DNA of 64,000 nt from Deinococcus planocerae (GCF_002869765.1 NZ_PNOR01000020.1:24173-88172), one strand, 5' to 3'. Positions 1-13,423 are shown, counted from the stretch's first letter. Numbers and translations are program-made. The notes: generated from the letters alone by a model not told the origin.

Positions 1-503
1 CGTGGCTCCCCTCCTACCTGCGGGCGCAGGGCCTCGACCTGGGGGCGGTGTACCGAACCTCCCTCCTGCTCGCCCTCGCGCAGATTCCGGGCTACGTCCT
101 CGCCGCCTACCTCGTGGAGCGGATCGGGCGGCGGGCCACGTTGGTCGGTTACCTCGCCGCGAGTGCCCTGGGGGCGTACCTCTTCCTCCTCGCGGACACG
201 GCCAACGGGGTGCTGCTGACCTCCGCCGGGCTGTCCTTCGCGCTGCTGGGCGCCTGGGGGGCGCTGTACGCCTACACGCCGGAACTCTTCCCCACGCCGC
301 TGCGGACAACGGGCATGGGCTTCGTGAGCGGCATGGCCCGCCTCGCCAGCGTCCTGTCGCCGAGCGTCGGGGCGCTGCTGCTGACCGGGCAACTCGCGGT
401 GGCGCTGACCCTCTTCGCCGTGTGCTTCGCCGTCGCCGCCGTCTGCGGGTGGGCCATCGGGGTCGAGACACGGGGCCAGCGGCTGCCGGAGGTGGTGGGA
501 TGA
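1..503 (+). CDS. MFS transporter, C-terminal part (cut by window edge)
   Basis: The frame is open from the first bases (codons begin at position 3) and has no start in the window, so the N-terminal half lies upstream. About 167 residues are visible, with roughly four hydrophobic segments. An acidic/basic loop (VERIGRR) follows a membrane segment, typical of the major facilitator cytoplasmic loop, and a [14 protein letters not shown] motif matches the sugar/metabolite:H+ symporter (SV2/NiaP-like) signature. An inner-membrane transporter is therefore likely. The stop overlaps the pncB start by 4 bases (ATGA), so the two are probably co-transcribed. Next to two NAD-salvage genes it could import nicotinate (NiaP-like), but that is inferred from context only. 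Confidence 0.8.
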   Translation, partial: WLPSYLRAQGLDLGAVYRTSLLLALAQIPGYVLAAYLVERIGRRATLVGYLAASALGAYLFLLADTANGVLLTSAGLSFALLGAWGALYAYTPELFPTPLRTTGMGFVSGMARLASVLSPSVGALLLTGQLAVALTLFAVCFAVAAVCGWAIGVETRGQRLPEVVG

Positions 504-1936
504 CCGCCTCGCCGCTCTTCACCGACCTCTACCAGCTCACCATGATGCAGGGGTACTTCAGTCACGGGCTGCACGCCCAGGAGGCGGTCTTCGATCTGTA
601 CTTCCGCAAGCTGCCTTTTCAGGGCGGGTACGCGGTCTGGGCCGGGCTGGAACCCGCCCTGGAGATGCTGGAGGGACTGCGCTTGTCTGAGGACGACCTC
701 GCCTATCTGGAGTCGCTGAACCTCTTCGCGCCCGACTTCCTGGAGGCGTTGCGGGGCTGGCGCTTCACGGGCCGGGTGACCGCCTTCCGCGAGGGCCGGG
801 CCGTCTTCCCGCACGAGCCGCTGCTGACCGTCACCGCGCCGCTGTGGGAGGCGCAACTGGTCGAGACGGCGCTGCTGAACACCCTCAACTTCCAGACCCT
901 CGTGGCGACGAAGGCGGCCCGCTGCGTCCTCGCCGCCGGGGCCAGCCCGCACGGTGGGCAGGTCGTTGAGTTCGGCGCCCGGCGCGCGCAGGGACCGGAC
1001 GGCGCCCTGAGTGCGGCCCGCGCGGCGTTCGTGGGTGGAGCGGTGGGCACGAGCAACGTGGAGGCGGGGCGGCTGTTCGGCATCCCCGTCAGCGGCACCC
1101 ACGCCCACGCCTGGGTGGAGAGCTTCCCGGACGAATTGGCCGCCTTCCGCGCCTACGCCGCGCTCTACCCGGACGCGACCACCCTGCTGCTCGACACGGT
1201 GGACACGCTGAGGAGCGGGTTGCCGAACGCCCTGACCGTCGCCCGCGAACTGCGCGCCGCCGGGCACGAGTTGAAGGGGGTGCGGCTCGACAGCGGCGAC
1301 CTCGCGTACCTGTCGCGGCACATCCGCTCGGCGTTCGACGCGGCGGGCTTCCCGGACGTGCGGATCGTGGCGAGCAACGACCTGTCCGAATCCGTCATCG
1401 CCTCCATCATCGCGGAGGGCGGGCGGGTGGACGTGTACGGGGTGGGCACCGGGCTCGTCACGGCGGGCGGCGAGGGGGGCGGGGCGCTTGGCGGCGTGTA
1501 CAAGCTCGCAGCGCTGAACGGCGTGCCCAAGATGAAGCTGACGGGCGAGCCCGCCAAGTCCAGCCTGCCGGGGTCGAAACGGGTGTGGCGGGCGGTCGAT
1601 GAAGACGGCCAGTATGCCCTCGACGTGCTCACGCTGGGGGACGAGCCGCAGGCGGGCGAGCGGGTCAGCGACCCCACCAATCCCCTGCGCTCCACCCGAC
1701 TGCCGGACGGGTTGGTCTGGACGGACGCCCGCGAGGTCGTGATGGAGGGCGGACGGCGCACTGGGACCCCCGAGACGCTGGCCGAGGTGCAGGCACGGGC
1801 ACGGGAGGAGCTGGGTCGCCTTCCCGCGGGCACCCTCCGCCCCCTCAACCCCCACCTCTACCGGGTGAGCCTGGGCGGGGACGTGGCCGAGTTGCGCGAC
1901 CGGGTGGCCGACTCGCTGCGCGCCCACACGGGATGA
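500..1936 (+). CDS. pncB: Nicotinate phosphoribosyltransferase
   Basis: Joins nicotinate and PRPP to give nicotinate mononucleotide, the entry step of the Preiss-Handler NAD salvage route, in the cytoplasm. The 478-residue protein starts with the family N-terminus ([14 protein letters not shown]), has the conserved [16 protein letters not shown] segment near residue 155 and the GTSN and SGTHAH motifs around 183-200, followed by LDSGDL and ASNDL of the phosphoribosyltransferase barrel. Length is normal. The ATG at 500 overlaps the upstream transporter stop, and its own stop overlaps the next start (1933-1936), so the three genes form a tightly coupled unit for pyridine uptake and NAD synthesis. 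Family assignment is secure. Confidence 0.96.
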   Translation: MTASPLFTDLYQLTMMQGYFSHGLHAQEAVFDLYFRKLPFQGGYAVWAGLEPALEMLEGLRLSEDDLAYLESLNLFAPDFLEALRGWRFTGRVTAFREGRAVFPHEPLLTVTAPLWEAQLVETALLNTLNFQTLVATKAARCVLAAGASPHGGQVVEFGARRAQGPDGALSAARAAFVGGAVGTSNVEAGRLFGIPVSGTHAHAWVESFPDELAAFRAYAALYPDATTLLLDTVDTLRSGLPNALTVARELRAAGHELKGVRLDSGDLAYLSRHIRSAFDAAGFPDVRIVASNDLSESVIASIIAEGGRVDVYGVGTGLVTAGGEGGGALGGVYKLAALNGVPKMKLTGEPAKSSLPGSKRVWRAVDEDGQYALDVLTLGDEPQAGERVSDPTNPLRSTRLPDGLVWTDAREVVMEGGRRTGTPETLAEVQARAREELGRLPAGTLRPLNPHLYRVSLGGDVAELRDRVADSLRAHTG

Positions 1937-2853
1937 GTGGGGGGGAGGCTCGGGCGGCGGTCTACGTGGGCCGTTTCCAGCCGCCGCACCGGGCGCACCT
2001 GGGGACGGTGCAAGGCGCCCTGGGCGCCTTCCCGCGCGTGCTCGTCCTGCTGGGCAGCGCGAACCTCGCCCGCTCGGTCCGCAACCCCTTCACGGCGGAG
2101 GAACGGGCCGGGATGTTCCGCGCGGCGTTGAGGGACGTGGGGGTAGCCAAAGGCCGTGTCCTCTTCCGCCCCATCGCCGACCGCTTCGACGCGGACGCCT
2201 GGGCGGCGGACGTACGGGCGGCGGCGCGGGACGTGCTGGGGGACGTGACGCCCGCCCTCGTCGGCTTCGAGAAGGACGCGAGCACGAGCTACCTGCGCTG
2301 GTTCCCCGGCTGGGAGCGCCTTCCCACCCCGTCCGTCCCCGGCCTGAACGCGACCGACCTGCGGGCAGCGTTCCTGACCGGGCGACCCCTGCCGGAGGGG
2401 GTGCCGGAGGCGGTGCGCGCCTTCCTCGCCCGCTTCGCCCTCACCCCCGCCTTCAGACGTTTGCAGGTCGAGTGGGCGGCGGTGGAGGCGTCCCGCGCGT
2501 CCCTCCCGCCCGGCGTCCATCTCCACGAGGAACGCTGGCTCTGCGTGCGGGGGGAGCAGGTGTGGCTGCACACCCGGACTGAACCCATCGGACGCGGCCT
2601 GTGGGAACTCCCGGGGCGTGTCCTCCCGCCCAATGAGCGGCCCGCTCTCCCCGCCGATGTCGTCATCGACCACCCCGCCCGCGCCCTCGTCGCCCCCACG
2701 ACGGCGCACGTCTACCTGCGGCCCGTTCCCGACTTCCTGCCCGCCCGCCCGCGGACCCTCGCCCGCGCCCTCGTCCAGCCGCGCCGCTTCCACGAGGATC
2801 ACCACGTCTTGCTGACGCGCTGGCTGGCGGGGGAGTTGCGGGGCGAAGGGTAG
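1933..2853 (+). CDS. nadM: NadM-type NMN adenylyltransferase fused to a degenerate Nudix domain
   Basis: A 306-residue protein. Residues 10-150 form a nucleotidyltransferase domain with the [13 protein letters not shown]-binding motif (13-22) and an RNPFTAEER segment, as in archaeal-type NadM. It should condense mononucleotide and ATP to the dinucleotide after PncB, whose gene it overlaps by 4 bases. Residues 155-306 resemble the Nudix half of bifunctional NadM/Nudix proteins (for example cyanobacterial Slr0787), including a GLWELPGR strand. However, the catalytic Nudix box (REXXEEXG) is not there: the stretch after WELPG reads RVLPPNERP and then continues without paired glutamates. The second half therefore looks non-catalytic, perhaps structural or regulatory. 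The NMNAT call is firm; loss of Nudix activity is inferred. Confidence 0.88.
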   Translation: MSGGEARAAVYVGRFQPPHRAHLGTVQGALGAFPRVLVLLGSANLARSVRNPFTAEERAGMFRAALRDVGVAKGRVLFRPIADRFDADAWAADVRAAARDVLGDVTPALVGFEKDASTSYLRWFPGWERLPTPSVPGLNATDLRAAFLTGRPLPEGVPEAVRAFLARFALTPAFRRLQVEWAAVEASRASLPPGVHLHEERWLCVRGEQVWLHTRTEPIGRGLWELPGRVLPPNERPALPADVVIDHPARALVAPTTAHVYLRPVPDFLPARPRTLARALVQPRRFHEDHHVLLTRWLAGELRGEG

Positions 2854-3813
2854 TCACTCCCCCAGCAACTCCCGCACTCCCTGCACCGGCGTCAGCGTCC
2901 CCGCCAGCACCTCCGCCCGCAGCGACCGCAGCCGCTCGGCGTCGATCCCCGCCTGAAACGCGCGCCACGCCGCCTCCCGAAGCAACTCCCCGAACCACGC
3001 CCCGGTCTGCGTGCGGCGGCGGCGCTCCACCCGCTCCGGGTCCGAGCGGTACTCCTCCACCGCCGCCCACACCTCGTCCAGCCCGGCCCCCGTCAGCGCG
3101 GAGGCTTGCAGGGCGCGGGGTCGCCACGGCGCGTCGTGGGGGGTCAGCAGCCGCAGCGCCGCCGAGAGTTCCCGCTGGGCGACCCTCGCCGCCGCCGGGT
3201 CCGCGTCGGCCTTGTTCACCACGCACAGGTCGGCGAGTTCCATGATCCCGCGCTTGATGCCCTGGAGTTCGTCACCTGCATTGGGCAGCGTCAGCAGCAC
3301 GAAGAGGTCGGTCATCGCCGCCACCTGCGTCTCGCTCTGGCCGACGCCCACGGTTTCGACGAGGATCACGTCGAAGCCCGCCGCCTCGCAGAGGGTGATC
3401 GCCTCGCGGGTGCGCCGCGCCACCCCGCCGAGCGTCCCGCCGCTGGGGCTGGGGCGGATGTAGGCGTTCGGGTGAACGGTGAGGGCGGGCATCCGCGTCT
3501 TGTCCCCCATGATCGACCCGCCCGTCCGCTGGCTGCTCGGATCGACCGCCAGCACCGCGACCCGGTGCCCCGCGTCCGCCAGCCGCACCCCCAGCGCCTC
3601 GATGAAGGTGGACTTGCCCACCCCCGGCACGCCCGTCAGCCCCACCCGCACGCCCCGCCCGGCGTGGGGCAGCACCTGACTGATTAACGTCTGCGCCTCC
3701 CGCTCGTGGTCGGGTCGGGTGGATTCGGCGAGGGTGATCGCCTTGGCGAGGGCGCGGCGTTCCCCGGCGAGGAGGGGAGCGGCGAGGGGGTGCGGCGGGT
3801 CGGCGGCGGGCAT
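2854..3813 (-). CDS. meaB: MeaB/ArgK-type GTPase, methylmalonyl-CoA mutase chaperone
   Basis: A G3E-family P-loop GTPase that protects and reloads adenosylcobalamin-dependent methylmalonyl-CoA mutase. The 319-residue protein carries the Walker A motif GVPGVGKST, a switch region with the family segment [18 protein letters not shown], the ETVGVGQSE motif, and an NKAD specificity motif for guanine. The frame is open further upstream, but the ATG at 3813 gives the usual N-terminus. The stop touches the nadM stop with no gap, so the two genes converge. The mutase gene is not in the window. It lies 34 bases after a phosphoribosyltransferase gene on the same strand, with no obvious functional link. 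Confidence 0.93.
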   Translation of the reverse strand: MPAADPPHPLAAPLLAGERRALAKAITLAESTRPDHEREAQTLISQVLPHAGRGVRVGLTGVPGVGKSTFIEALGVRLADAGHRVAVLAVDPSSQRTGGSIMGDKTRMPALTVHPNAYIRPSPSGGTLGGVARRTREAITLCEAAGFDVILVETVGVGQSETQVAAMTDLFVLLTLPNAGDELQGIKRGIMELADLCVVNKADADPAAARVAQRELSAALRLLTPHDAPWRPRALQASALTGAGLDEVWAAVEEYRSDPERVERRRRTQTGAWFGELLREAAWRAFQAGIDAERLRSLRAEVLAGTLTPVQGVRELLGE

Positions 3814-3847
3814 GGGGCTCAGTCTGGCGCGTTTGGGGAGGGCAGCA

Positions 3848-4393
3848 CTACTCCCGGACGCCCGTCCAGACCAACGGCGTTTCATCGGCACACAGCGGGC
3901 AGCTCTCCGCCGCGAAGGTCCGGTAAGGGTGAGGCGCGAGCGGCACGGCGGGCACGTCCGGCAAACGGGCCCCATCCCGCACCGCCCAGGCACTCAGCCC
4001 CAGCGCCTCGTGCCCCCCCTCCCGCAGCGAGCGGACGAGGACGCGGGCGCCCTGCCCGGTGCAGATCAGGTCGTCCACGAACACGACCCGCTCGCCCGGC
4101 TGCGGCACGTGCATCCGGTGGAAGACGGCCCGCTCCCCCTCCACGTTCAAGAAGGCGACGGGAAGTCCCAGGTGCCGGGCCACGAAGGCCGCGAGCACCG
4201 CGCCGCACTGGCTGGCCCCGACGATGAGGGTCGCTCCCGGAAAGGCCACGGCGATCTGTCCCGCCTGCGCCGCCGCCAGCGAGTCCAGCCGCGCCGGGCC
4301 GCGCGTCACCTCCCCCTTCTTCAGCCAGCCGGCGCCATGCAGGCCATTTCGGAAGGCCGTGTGTCCGCCGCGGCGCATCAGGTCCAGAGTCAC
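3848..4393 (-). CDS. Orotate-phosphoribosyltransferase-like protein
   Basis: A 181-residue type I phosphoribosyltransferase. The PRPP loop [15 protein letters not shown] is clear, and an upstream [14 protein letters not shown] segment matches the conserved strand-loop before it. It ends with a CPLC pair and a cysteine-poor tail. The substrate is not evident: the fold resembles PyrE and ComF-type enzymes, but the pyrimidine operon of this window lies 46 kb away, so I do not call it pyrE. The start is uncertain. GTG at 4393 is my choice because the family-like N-terminus ([13 protein letters not shown]) follows directly; TTG 4423, GTG 4402 and ATG 4378 are also in frame. Confidence 0.75.
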   Translation of the reverse strand: MTLDLMRRGGHTAFRNGLHGAGWLKKGEVTRGPARLDSLAAAQAGQIAVAFPGATLIVGASQCGAVLAAFVARHLGLPVAFLNVEGERAVFHRMHVPQPGERVVFVDDLICTGQGARVLVRSLREGGHEALGLSAWAVRDGARLPDVPAVPLAPHPYRTFAAESCPLCADETPLVWTGVRE

Positions 4394-4474
4394 GCCGCAC
4401 ACGGTAGAGCATGGGGGCAGCAAGGCGGGGAGCCCGCGCTCGTCAGGCTCCCCGGTGCTGTGCTCGGTCCCCGC

Positions 4475-4837
4475 TCAGGCGGGCTGGAGGTCCAGCATCC
4501 GGTTCTTCGCGTCCACGAGGACAACGCGGGGCTCGAGAAGGCGGGCTTCTTCCTCGCTGTAATTGCCATACGCGGCGATGATCACCATGTCGCCGGGCCG
4601 CATCAGGTGGGCGGCGGCCCCGTTGATGCCGATGACGCCGCTGCCGCGCGGGCCGCTCAGGGCGTAGGTGCTCAGGCGGTTGCCGTTGGTGATGTTGTAG
4701 ATGTCCACGCGCTCGTTGACCAGGATGTCCGCCGCGTCCAGCAGGTCCTGATCGATGGTGACACTGCCCACGTAGTCGAGATCCGCCTGGGTGACGGTCG
4801 CGCGGTGGATCTTGGCCCTGAACATGATGCGTTCCAC
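4475..4837 (-). CDS. panD: Aspartate 1-decarboxylase (pyruvoyl enzyme)
   Basis: Makes beta-alanine from aspartate for pantothenate and CoA. The 120-residue length is typical. The self-cleavage site Gly24-Ser25 (in YVGSVTID) yields the pyruvoyl group; with GTG 4837 as start its position matches the numbering of the E. coli enzyme, which supports this start over the ATG four codons later. Other family marks are the conserved K9, NITNGNRL near residue 48, and GINGAAAHL near 72. A TACAAT box ends 8 bases before the GTG, so the mRNA is probably leaderless and panD has its own promoter. No other pantothenate gene is nearby. Confidence 0.96.
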   Translation of the reverse strand: MERIMFRAKIHRATVTQADLDYVGSVTIDQDLLDAADILVNERVDIYNITNGNRLSTYALSGPRGSGVIGINGAAAHLMRPGDMVIIAAYGNYSEEEARLLEPRVVLVDAKNRMLDLQPA

Positions 4838-4845
4838 AACCGGGA

Positions 4846-4851
4846 ATTGTA
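4846..4851 (-). promoter_or_regulatory. Putative -10 box of panD (TACAAT)
   Basis: TACAAT on the minus strand lies 8 bases from the panD GTG, placing the predicted transcript start at or next to the start codon. No clear -35 was recognised. Confidence 0.5.
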
Positions 4852-4915
4852 CGGCCCACCCCCCACCTTTTGCCGTGACCTGATCCTTGATCTGACGGGG
4901 GAGGCAGGGCAGGCG

Positions 4916-6481
4916 TCAGCCCGCCGCCGCGCTTTCCTCCGGCAGCGTGCCGTCCACGAAGACCGTCTTCTGGTCGGTGTAGTGGACCTGCCCGGCGGGA
5001 GACCCCCGGGGCCGCCACACGAATTTGACCCGGGTGTAGTCCACCGGGACGTTGCTGCTCCCGCGCGCCTTGGAGTGCGCGGCGGCGAGACGGGCGGCGT
5101 ACAGGATGTCCGGCAGCGCGAGGTCCTTGCCCCCCGCCCGCACGAGGACGTGGCTGCCGGGATACCCCTGCGCGTGGAACCAGTAGTCCAGGCTGCGCCC
5201 GATGCGGTGGGTCAGGGTCGCGTTCTCCTTGTTGTTCCGCCCGACCAGCGCCTCGAAGCCCCCCGGCGTGGTGAAGCGGATGCCGTAGGGACTCTTCTCG
5301 GGCCGCTCGGCCTGGAGGGTCTGCGAGAGCGCCTCCAACTCCTCCAGGCTCGCGGCGTCGAGTTGAGCGAGCCGTTCGCGCGCCTCCTCCAGCTCCGAAC
5401 GCAGGGCGGGCTCGCGTTCGGCCAACCGCTCGTACACGTCCTCGCGGCGGCGGGCGCGGGTGTAGCGTTTCTCGGCGTTCTGCACGGCGGAGAGCTGCGG
5501 GTCCAGAGAGACGGGCACCTCGCCGCTCCCGTCGAAGGCGGGCAGGAGGGCAGACGCTGCGCCGGGCTCCACCGTGTGCGCGTACGCCATCAGGAGGTCG
5601 GCCTCGGTGCGGTCCTGGGCGGCGTTGTCGAGCCCCGCATCCGCCCGCGTCACGTCGGCGAGCTGGTTTTGCACGAGGGTCAACCTCTTTTCCAGCGGCT
5701 CGCGCAGGGCCTTGCGGAGCTGGGCGGCCTTCTCTGCCCGCGCCGCCTCGCGCGCCCCCTCCCGCATCGTCCCCTCGCTGACGGTGGGGTCCTCCACGAG
5801 GGAGCGCAGGGCCGCCAGCGCCTCCGGCCAGCGGTCGCCCGGCGCCTCGTCGGGGGAAAGGCCCGTTCGCCGGACGAGTTCGGCCCCCAGGAGCAGCCCC
5901 AGCCCGTCCACCCGTTCCCGCCACTTGCCGAGGGGAAGGGAGGCGAGAGAGCGGGCGTCCTCCTCCGTCACCCTGCGCGGGTCGAGCTTCTCGTAGGGGG
6001 GCGGCGGCGTGTAGACCCCGCCCGTCCGCACCGTGCGGAAGCGGTTGCGGCTCCCCGTGATCTCCCGCGCGGCGAGGACGATCCGCCCCTCGAAGCCCTC
6101 GCCCGCCTCCAGCACGAGGAGGTTGGCGTTGCGGCCCGTGACCTCGAAGAGGAGCCGCACGGGCGGCTGGTCCACGAAGCCCGTCTCGCCCGCGAAGTGC
6201 AGCGCGAACACCCGGTCGAGCTTGAGCTGCTCGGCCTGCACGAGGTCCCCCCGCACCCGGTTCGCCAGATACCGCTGGAACCCGTTGTGCGGGTCGCCCC
6301 TCATCCGCTCGCGCGACAGGAAGACCACGGGCTGCGGCGGTCGGTACGAGAGCACGAGGTTTCCAAGGCCGTCGAGGAGCAGCGCGGCGGTCGTCTCGTC
6401 GGGGAAGGCCCAGCCGAGCGTGCGTGCGGGCAGATGCCGCGATAAGTCCCGCAGCACCCGGGCGAGCATCAGCCCTTCCAT
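4916..6481 (-). CDS. rqcH: NFACT-family ribosome quality control protein (RqcH / fibronectin-binding homologue)
   Basis: A 521-residue NFACT protein. In bacteria RqcH binds stalled large ribosomal subunits with peptidyl-tRNA and recruits tRNA-Ala to add C-terminal alanine tails that mark nascent chains for degradation. The N-terminal NFACT-N region ([15 protein letters not shown] onward) is followed by a charged coiled-coil region (about residues 300-400) and the NFACT-R domain, with [20 protein letters not shown] and the signature [10 protein letters not shown] near the C-terminus. The start ATG 6481 is chosen because family similarity begins there; the frame is open further upstream. The same family is often annotated as a fibronectin-binding protein. 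It is transcribed alone, after the terminator of the small gene at 6610-6741. Confidence 0.9.
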   Translation of the reverse strand: MEGLMLARVLRDLSRHLPARTLGWAFPDETTAALLLDGLGNLVLSYRPPQPVVFLSRERMRGDPHNGFQRYLANRVRGDLVQAEQLKLDRVFALHFAGETGFVDQPPVRLLFEVTGRNANLLVLEAGEGFEGRIVLAAREITGSRNRFRTVRTGGVYTPPPPYEKLDPRRVTEEDARSLASLPLGKWRERVDGLGLLLGAELVRRTGLSPDEAPGDRWPEALAALRSLVEDPTVSEGTMREGAREAARAEKAAQLRKALREPLEKRLTLVQNQLADVTRADAGLDNAAQDRTEADLLMAYAHTVEPGAASALLPAFDGSGEVPVSLDPQLSAVQNAEKRYTRARRREDVYERLAEREPALRSELEEARERLAQLDAASLEELEALSQTLQAERPEKSPYGIRFTTPGGFEALVGRNNKENATLTHRIGRSLDYWFHAQGYPGSHVLVRAGGKDLALPDILYAARLAAAHSKARGSSNVPVDYTRVKFVWRPRGSPAGQVHYTDQKTVFVDGTLPEESAAAG

Positions 6482-6546
6482 GTGTGGCCCTCGGATCGGT
6501 GGTCGGTCATCGGGGCATGGTAGCGGCTGGGTGGAGGCGACAGACG

Positions 6547-6568
6547 AAAACCGCCCCGGCAAGGGCGG
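6547..6568 (-). terminator. Intrinsic terminator after the 43-residue peptide gene
   Basis: A CCGCCC/GGGCGG stem (6551-6556 with 6563-6568) is followed on the minus strand by TTTTCG. It lies about 42 bases past the stop of the small gene at 6610-6741. Confidence 0.7.
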
Positions 6569-6609
6569 CAAACAAGGTGAAAGGAAGGGTGCAACCGGGA
6601 GCGAGGGCT

Positions 6610-6741
6610 TTACTTCAGGGCTTGCAGGACCGCCGCGAGGCCGGTGAGGAAGGCGCCGAGGGCCGTGAGGATCACGGCGATCTCAGCAGGCTTCCATTGC
6701 CTGCGCGGGCGTTTCGGTTTATCCTTACGGTGTCGAGCCAT
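6610..6741 (-). CDS. Small basic single-membrane-span peptide, 43 residues, unknown function
   Basis: ATG at 6741 and TAA at 6610-6612 enclose 43 codons. The start is preceded by AAAGGAGGTGATTCCTT, an almost complete complement of the 16S rRNA 3' end, far stronger than other ribosome sites in the window. The peptide has an arginine/lysine-rich N-terminus (residues 3-17, with KRPRRQWK) and then one hydrophobic segment (about 20-41, containing [17 protein letters not shown]) ending in LK. That is the shape of a small inner-membrane peptide: type I toxin-like, holin-like or a membrane-protein partner. A terminator follows and a 9-bp hairpin precedes the ribosome site, so it is a self-contained transcription unit. 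I do not recognise a family. Most gene finders would miss it because of its length. Confidence 0.7.
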   Translation of the reverse strand: MARHRKDKPKRPRRQWKPAEIAVILTALGAFLTGLAAVLQALK

Positions 6742-6760
6742 AAGGAATCACCTCCTTTCT

Positions 6761-6784
6761 GCACCCGAGCGGCAACTCGGGTGC
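6761..6784 (-). promoter_or_regulatory. 9-bp hairpin just upstream of the small peptide gene's ribosome site
   Basis: GCACCCGAG (6761-6769) pairs perfectly with CTCGGGTGC (6776-6784) around a 6-base loop. On the minus strand it ends 20 bases before the ATG, next to the strong Shine-Dalgarno. It could shield the 5' end, act as a processing or antisense target, or serve as a plus-strand terminator (TTT follows). Function is inferred only. Confidence 0.45.
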
Positions 6785-6916
6785 TTTCGCTTGTACCCGT
6801 GTTGCGCCCCCCACCCGGTTGTCATGCACCCCGTCCCGTGAAGGGACACGGTGACTCTACCTCATTTCGGGAGCATGGCCGGGCGGTTCCCAAGCTGCCC
6901 GACCCAACTTCCCCAG

Positions 6917-6952
6917 ATAAAACGAGAGGCGGGCCCCGCAAGGCCTGCCCCT
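6917..6952 (-). terminator. Intrinsic terminator of bamA
   Basis: On the minus strand an 11-base imperfect stem (6942-6952 with 6925-6935) is followed by CGTTTTATC. It starts about 16 bases past the bamA stop. Confidence 0.65.
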
Positions 6953-6967
6953 CCCTTTCCCTGCGTC

Positions 6968-9517
<2,550 letters not shown>

Positions 9518-9730
9518 GCTTCTCCTAGTCTGGCACGGGGCGGCGGGGCTCTCCCCGGCAAAGTGCCGCAGATGGACACGGAACCTCACCTTTCCCGCTC
9601 CAGGGCTGAGAAAGGTGAAGGGGACTTGACGCGCCCTCCACCTCCGGCGCCCGCCTGGACGTGCCCCACCGCTCCGGCCCACAATGTCGGGCGTGTGCCC
9701 CGCCCCCCGTTCCCCCGCGAGCCCGCCCCG

Positions 9731-10393
9731 ATGAGCCTGCCCGAGGTCCTGGCCGGACTGCGCGAGGCCGAGGCCGCCTCGGGCCGCCCGCCCGGCAGCG
9801 CGCGCCTCGTCGCCGTGACGAAGGGGCAGCCGCTCGCCGCGATCCGGGAGCACGTGCTCGCCCACGCCGCCCTTCAACCCGGAGGCTTCCCCCTGGGTGA
9901 GGGCCGCGCCCAGGAGCTGCGTGACAAGGTGGCCGAGTTCGAGGCGGAGGGCTTGACCGGCACCGAGTGGCACTACATCGGGACGCTGCAACTCAACAAG
10001 GTCAAGTACATGCGGGCTGTGACGCTGATTCACGCGCTGGAGGACGTGCGGCAGGCGCAGACCATCGCCGACCTCGCCGCGAAGTGGGGCCGCGCCCCCG
10101 ACGTGCTCCTGCAACTCCATAACGGTGAGCCGCAGAAGCACGGCGTTGCCCCGGGGGACCTGCGCGCCGTGTACGACGGCGTGAGGGCGACCGGCCTGAG
10201 TGTGCGCGGCCTGATGGTGATGGCCCCCGACACGGAGGACGAGGCGGCGATCCTGCGGGTTTTCAAGGACACGGCCCGCCGGGCGTACGACCTCGGGCTC
10301 GGCGAACTCAGCATGGGCATGAGCGGCGACTACCCGCTGGCCGTCCGGGCGGGGGCGACCCTCGTGCGGGTGGGCACGCGGCTCTTCTCATGA
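9731..10393 (+). CDS. yggS: YggS/YlmE-type pyridoxal-phosphate homeostasis protein
   Basis: A 220-residue alanine-racemase-like barrel protein that binds PLP and balances vitamin B6 and amino-acid pools without a known catalytic reaction. The PLP lysine lies in [12 protein letters not shown], and the family marks [14 protein letters not shown] and [27 protein letters not shown] are present. The usual GENYVQE segment reads GEGRAQEL here. ATG 9731 gives the standard N-terminus; a GTG at 9695 is also in frame. It sits 25 bases before divIVA, the same yggS-divIVA neighbourhood seen in Gram-positive and Deinococcus division clusters, though no sepF or yggT gene is between them. Confidence 0.93.
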   Translation: MSLPEVLAGLREAEAASGRPPGSARLVAVTKGQPLAAIREHVLAHAALQPGGFPLGEGRAQELRDKVAEFEAEGLTGTEWHYIGTLQLNKVKYMRAVTLIHALEDVRQAQTIADLAAKWGRAPDVLLQLHNGEPQKHGVAPGDLRAVYDGVRATGLSVRGLMVMAPDTEDEAAILRVFKDTARRAYDLGLGELSMGMSGDYPLAVRAGATLVRVGTRLFS

Positions 10394-10418
10394 CGCGCGG
10401 GCCCATCATGAAGCCGTC

Positions 10419-11189
10419 ATGAACGTCCCCATTCCATCCTCGCCCCTCCCCGCGTCCGAGCCCGGCCTGAGTCCCCGTGACATCCGCTACCAGGAGTTCC
10501 CCAGCCGCCTCCAGGGCCTCGACCGCGCGAGCGTGCGCGCCTTCCTGGGCCGGGTGGCCGACGGGCTGGAGAGCCTGCTCAAGGAACGCCAGGTCCTGCA
10601 AGGCCGCCTCGCCGCGCTGGAGACCGAGCTGGAGGAACGCCGCGAGGCCGAGGACGCCATCCGCCGGGCGGTGGTCGCCGCCGAGAACATGGGGCGCGAC
10701 CTGCGAGAGGCGGCGGGGCGGGAGGGCGAGGCCTTGATCGAGCAGGCCCAGGCCCGGCGCGAGGCCATCGACCGTGAGGCGGAGGCCCGCGCCGCCGAGC
10801 TGACGGCCCGGCACCGCGCCCGCCTGAGCGAGCTGGAAGACGAGTTCCGGGGGCGGCGCGCGGAGTTGGAGCGCGAGCACCACGCCCTCACGCTGGAGCG
10901 CGACCGGGCGCACGCCGAGCGCACCGTCTACCTGGAGAGGGCCTACAGCGAGCGCCACGCCGACCTCACCGCCCGCCTGAGCGCCGCCCGGGGCGAGTAC
11001 CTGCAATTCGTGGCCCAGTACCGCGCCCTCGTCCACGCCTTCGCGGAGATGAGCACCCGCCACCTCCCCAACGCGGACGACCCGGCCCTGCCCGCCGGGG
11101 CCCCCCTCGACCTCCACGCCCGCGCCGTCCCCCTCCCCGAGGAGCACGAGACGGCCCACGACTCCCGGGCGGAGGCCCAACCGTCGTAG
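10419..11189 (+). CDS. divIVA: DivIVA-family cell division / polarity protein
   Basis: A 256-residue protein with the N-terminal DivIVA lipid-binding segment ([20 protein letters not shown], residues 17-36, then [16 protein letters not shown]). A long charged coiled coil follows, from about residue 50 to 200 with ERREAEDA and [13 protein letters not shown] heptads, and an acidic proline-rich tail. Such proteins oligomerise at curved membrane sites and recruit septum or growth factors; in Deinococcus DivIVA contributes to septum placement and chromosome segregation. ATG 10419 lies 25 bases after yggS, probably in one operon. The call is secure; partner proteins are not in this window. Confidence 0.93.
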   Translation: MNVPIPSSPLPASEPGLSPRDIRYQEFPSRLQGLDRASVRAFLGRVADGLESLLKERQVLQGRLAALETELEERREAEDAIRRAVVAAENMGRDLREAAGREGEALIEQAQARREAIDREAEARAAELTARHRARLSELEDEFRGRRAELEREHHALTLERDRAHAERTVYLERAYSERHADLTARLSAARGEYLQFVAQYRALVHAFAEMSTRHLPNADDPALPAGAPLDLHARAVPLPEEHETAHDSRAEAQPS

Positions 11190-11432
11190 CCCCCTTCTCA
11201 GGCGTCCACGCGCCGCGCCCGGAACCGGGCGTTTCTCTTGACTGAGGACCAGGCGTTTCCTGGCTTTGAGTGAGCGGTTTCGTGGGTCACACGTCCCCTC
11301 TCCCGTTGCTTCGCGGACGCCCTCTGCTCCGCAGCTCTCCGAGTCACCCGCAAGGGGCGAGGGTCAACAACCTTCGGCCAGCGGCAATTTCCACCTTCCT
11401 TGGCTGACCCGGTAGGGTGAATCTGGTCAAGA

Positions 11433-11855
11433 TCAAAGCCTGGCCCAGAACCGCTCGACTGGAACGCCTGGGCTCAGCCACACCAGGGCCACGCGCGCGC
11501 CCATCCCCCACAGCACCGCCGCCTGCCCGAACTCGCGGCCCCAATCTGTCGCCTGCCGCAACGTCGCGCCGGGGACGATGAGCGCCTCCTCCTCCCACTC
11601 GCCCTCGCCGTTGAGGGCCGGGAGGGGGGAGAGACCCGCCGCCGTGACCCGGGCCAGCAGGTCGGCCCCCGCCCGCGCGTTGTCCTCGTTCCTGGCCCGC
11701 CGCCCGCCCGGATTCCACGCGGTGACGACGGCCCAGCGTTCCCGTGCCCAGGAGGGAGCCGGCCCGCGTGCCTCCGAGAGCCGGAAGCGTTCGCCCGGAG
11801 TGCCGTACGTCGTGGCGAGGAAGGCCGCCCGCTGTGCCGGGTCCCCCCCGATCAC
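11433..11855 (-). CDS. DUF3293-domain protein
   Basis: A 140-residue cytosolic protein with the DUF3293 pattern: an N-terminal [11 protein letters not shown] segment, [27 protein letters not shown] near residues 43-68, a glycine/acidic region, and a terminal [19 protein letters not shown]. Its molecular role is not known. The GTG at 11855 overlaps the stop of the upstream gene (GTGA at 11852-11855), which fixes this start even though the frame is open far upstream. It is the last gene of a run truD - secreted protein - DUF3293. Confidence 0.8.
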   Translation of the reverse strand: MIGGDPAQRAAFLATTYGTPGERFRLSEARGPAPSWARERWAVVTAWNPGGRRARNEDNARAGADLLARVTAAGLSPLPALNGEGEWEEEALIVPGATLRQATDWGREFGQAAVLWGMGARVALVWLSPGVPVERFWARL

Positions 11856-12219
11856 GGACGGCGGACGGCGGCGTCCACGTTCAGCAGGCCCGCGCCCCGG
11901 AATTGCAGGGTGAGCTTCACGCGCTGCCCCGGCGGGAAGCTGCCTCCCAGCGCCACCCGGTACGGCGTGTCCCCGTTCACGAGGAGCGTGCCCTGGACAG
12001 GGATGGAGGAGACGGCCACGCACAGCGGCGCGCATCTCAGGAGCCGGGCGCGGCCCTGGGGGCTCCACACCCCGCTCAGCTCGTCCGCCCCCGCCGCCGT
12101 GACCCGGCCCTCCAGCACCGCCCCCGCGAAGGCCGGGCGCAGCGTCACCTCCGCCGTGGGTGACCGCGCCGCCAGCCCCGCGCCCAGGGCGGCGAGCAGG
12201 GCGAGGGGAAGGGCCCGCC

Positions 12220-12223
<4 letters not shown>
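11852..12223 (-). CDS. Small exported protein, unknown function
   Basis: 123 residues. The first 20 form a Sec-type signal peptide (arginines, then [16 protein letters not shown]), and the rest is a short beta-rich domain with [18 protein letters not shown], two cysteines in [11 protein letters not shown] that could form a disulfide, and a [10 protein letters not shown] strand. I do not recognise the family; the shape suggests a periplasmic or surface protein. It overlaps truD upstream (ATGA, 12220-12223) and the DUF3293 gene downstream (GTGA), so all three are translationally coupled. Confidence 0.7.
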
Positions 12224-13287
<1,064 letters not shown>

Positions 13288-13358
13288 GATGGTTGCCACC
13301 ATACGCCGGGGCGGGGAAGGGGGTCCAGTCTCGGGCGGTCAGGTGGAGAGGGCGGCTG

Positions 13359-13386
13359 TTTTGCTCCTCCCCCTTGAGGGGAGGAA
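13359..13386. repeat. Short hairpin repeat (TTTTGCTCCTCCCCC... type)
   Basis: A hairpin with CTCCTCCCCC and GAGGGGAGG arms between truD and the next membrane-protein gene. The first 15 bases match the copies at 33918 and 48964. Confidence 0.6.
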
Positions 13387-13423
13387 CTGAACGGCGCTGG
13401 GTCTGCTCCCTCTTTACCAGTCT

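Noticed and set aside
272..1927. Long open frame on the minus strand opposite pncB
   Set aside because: It is antisense to a clear pncB, rich in Arg, Gly, His and Gln, with no recognisable motif; a GC-driven shadow.
3719..6445. A 900-codon plus-strand frame across the meaB-panD-rqcH region
   Set aside because: It runs antisense through several real genes and their gaps, has no ribosome site and has shadow composition.
6761..6784. Plus-strand terminator
   Set aside because: The stem is followed by only three T on the plus strand and no plus-strand gene ends there; I list it as a leader hairpin of the minus-strand peptide gene instead.
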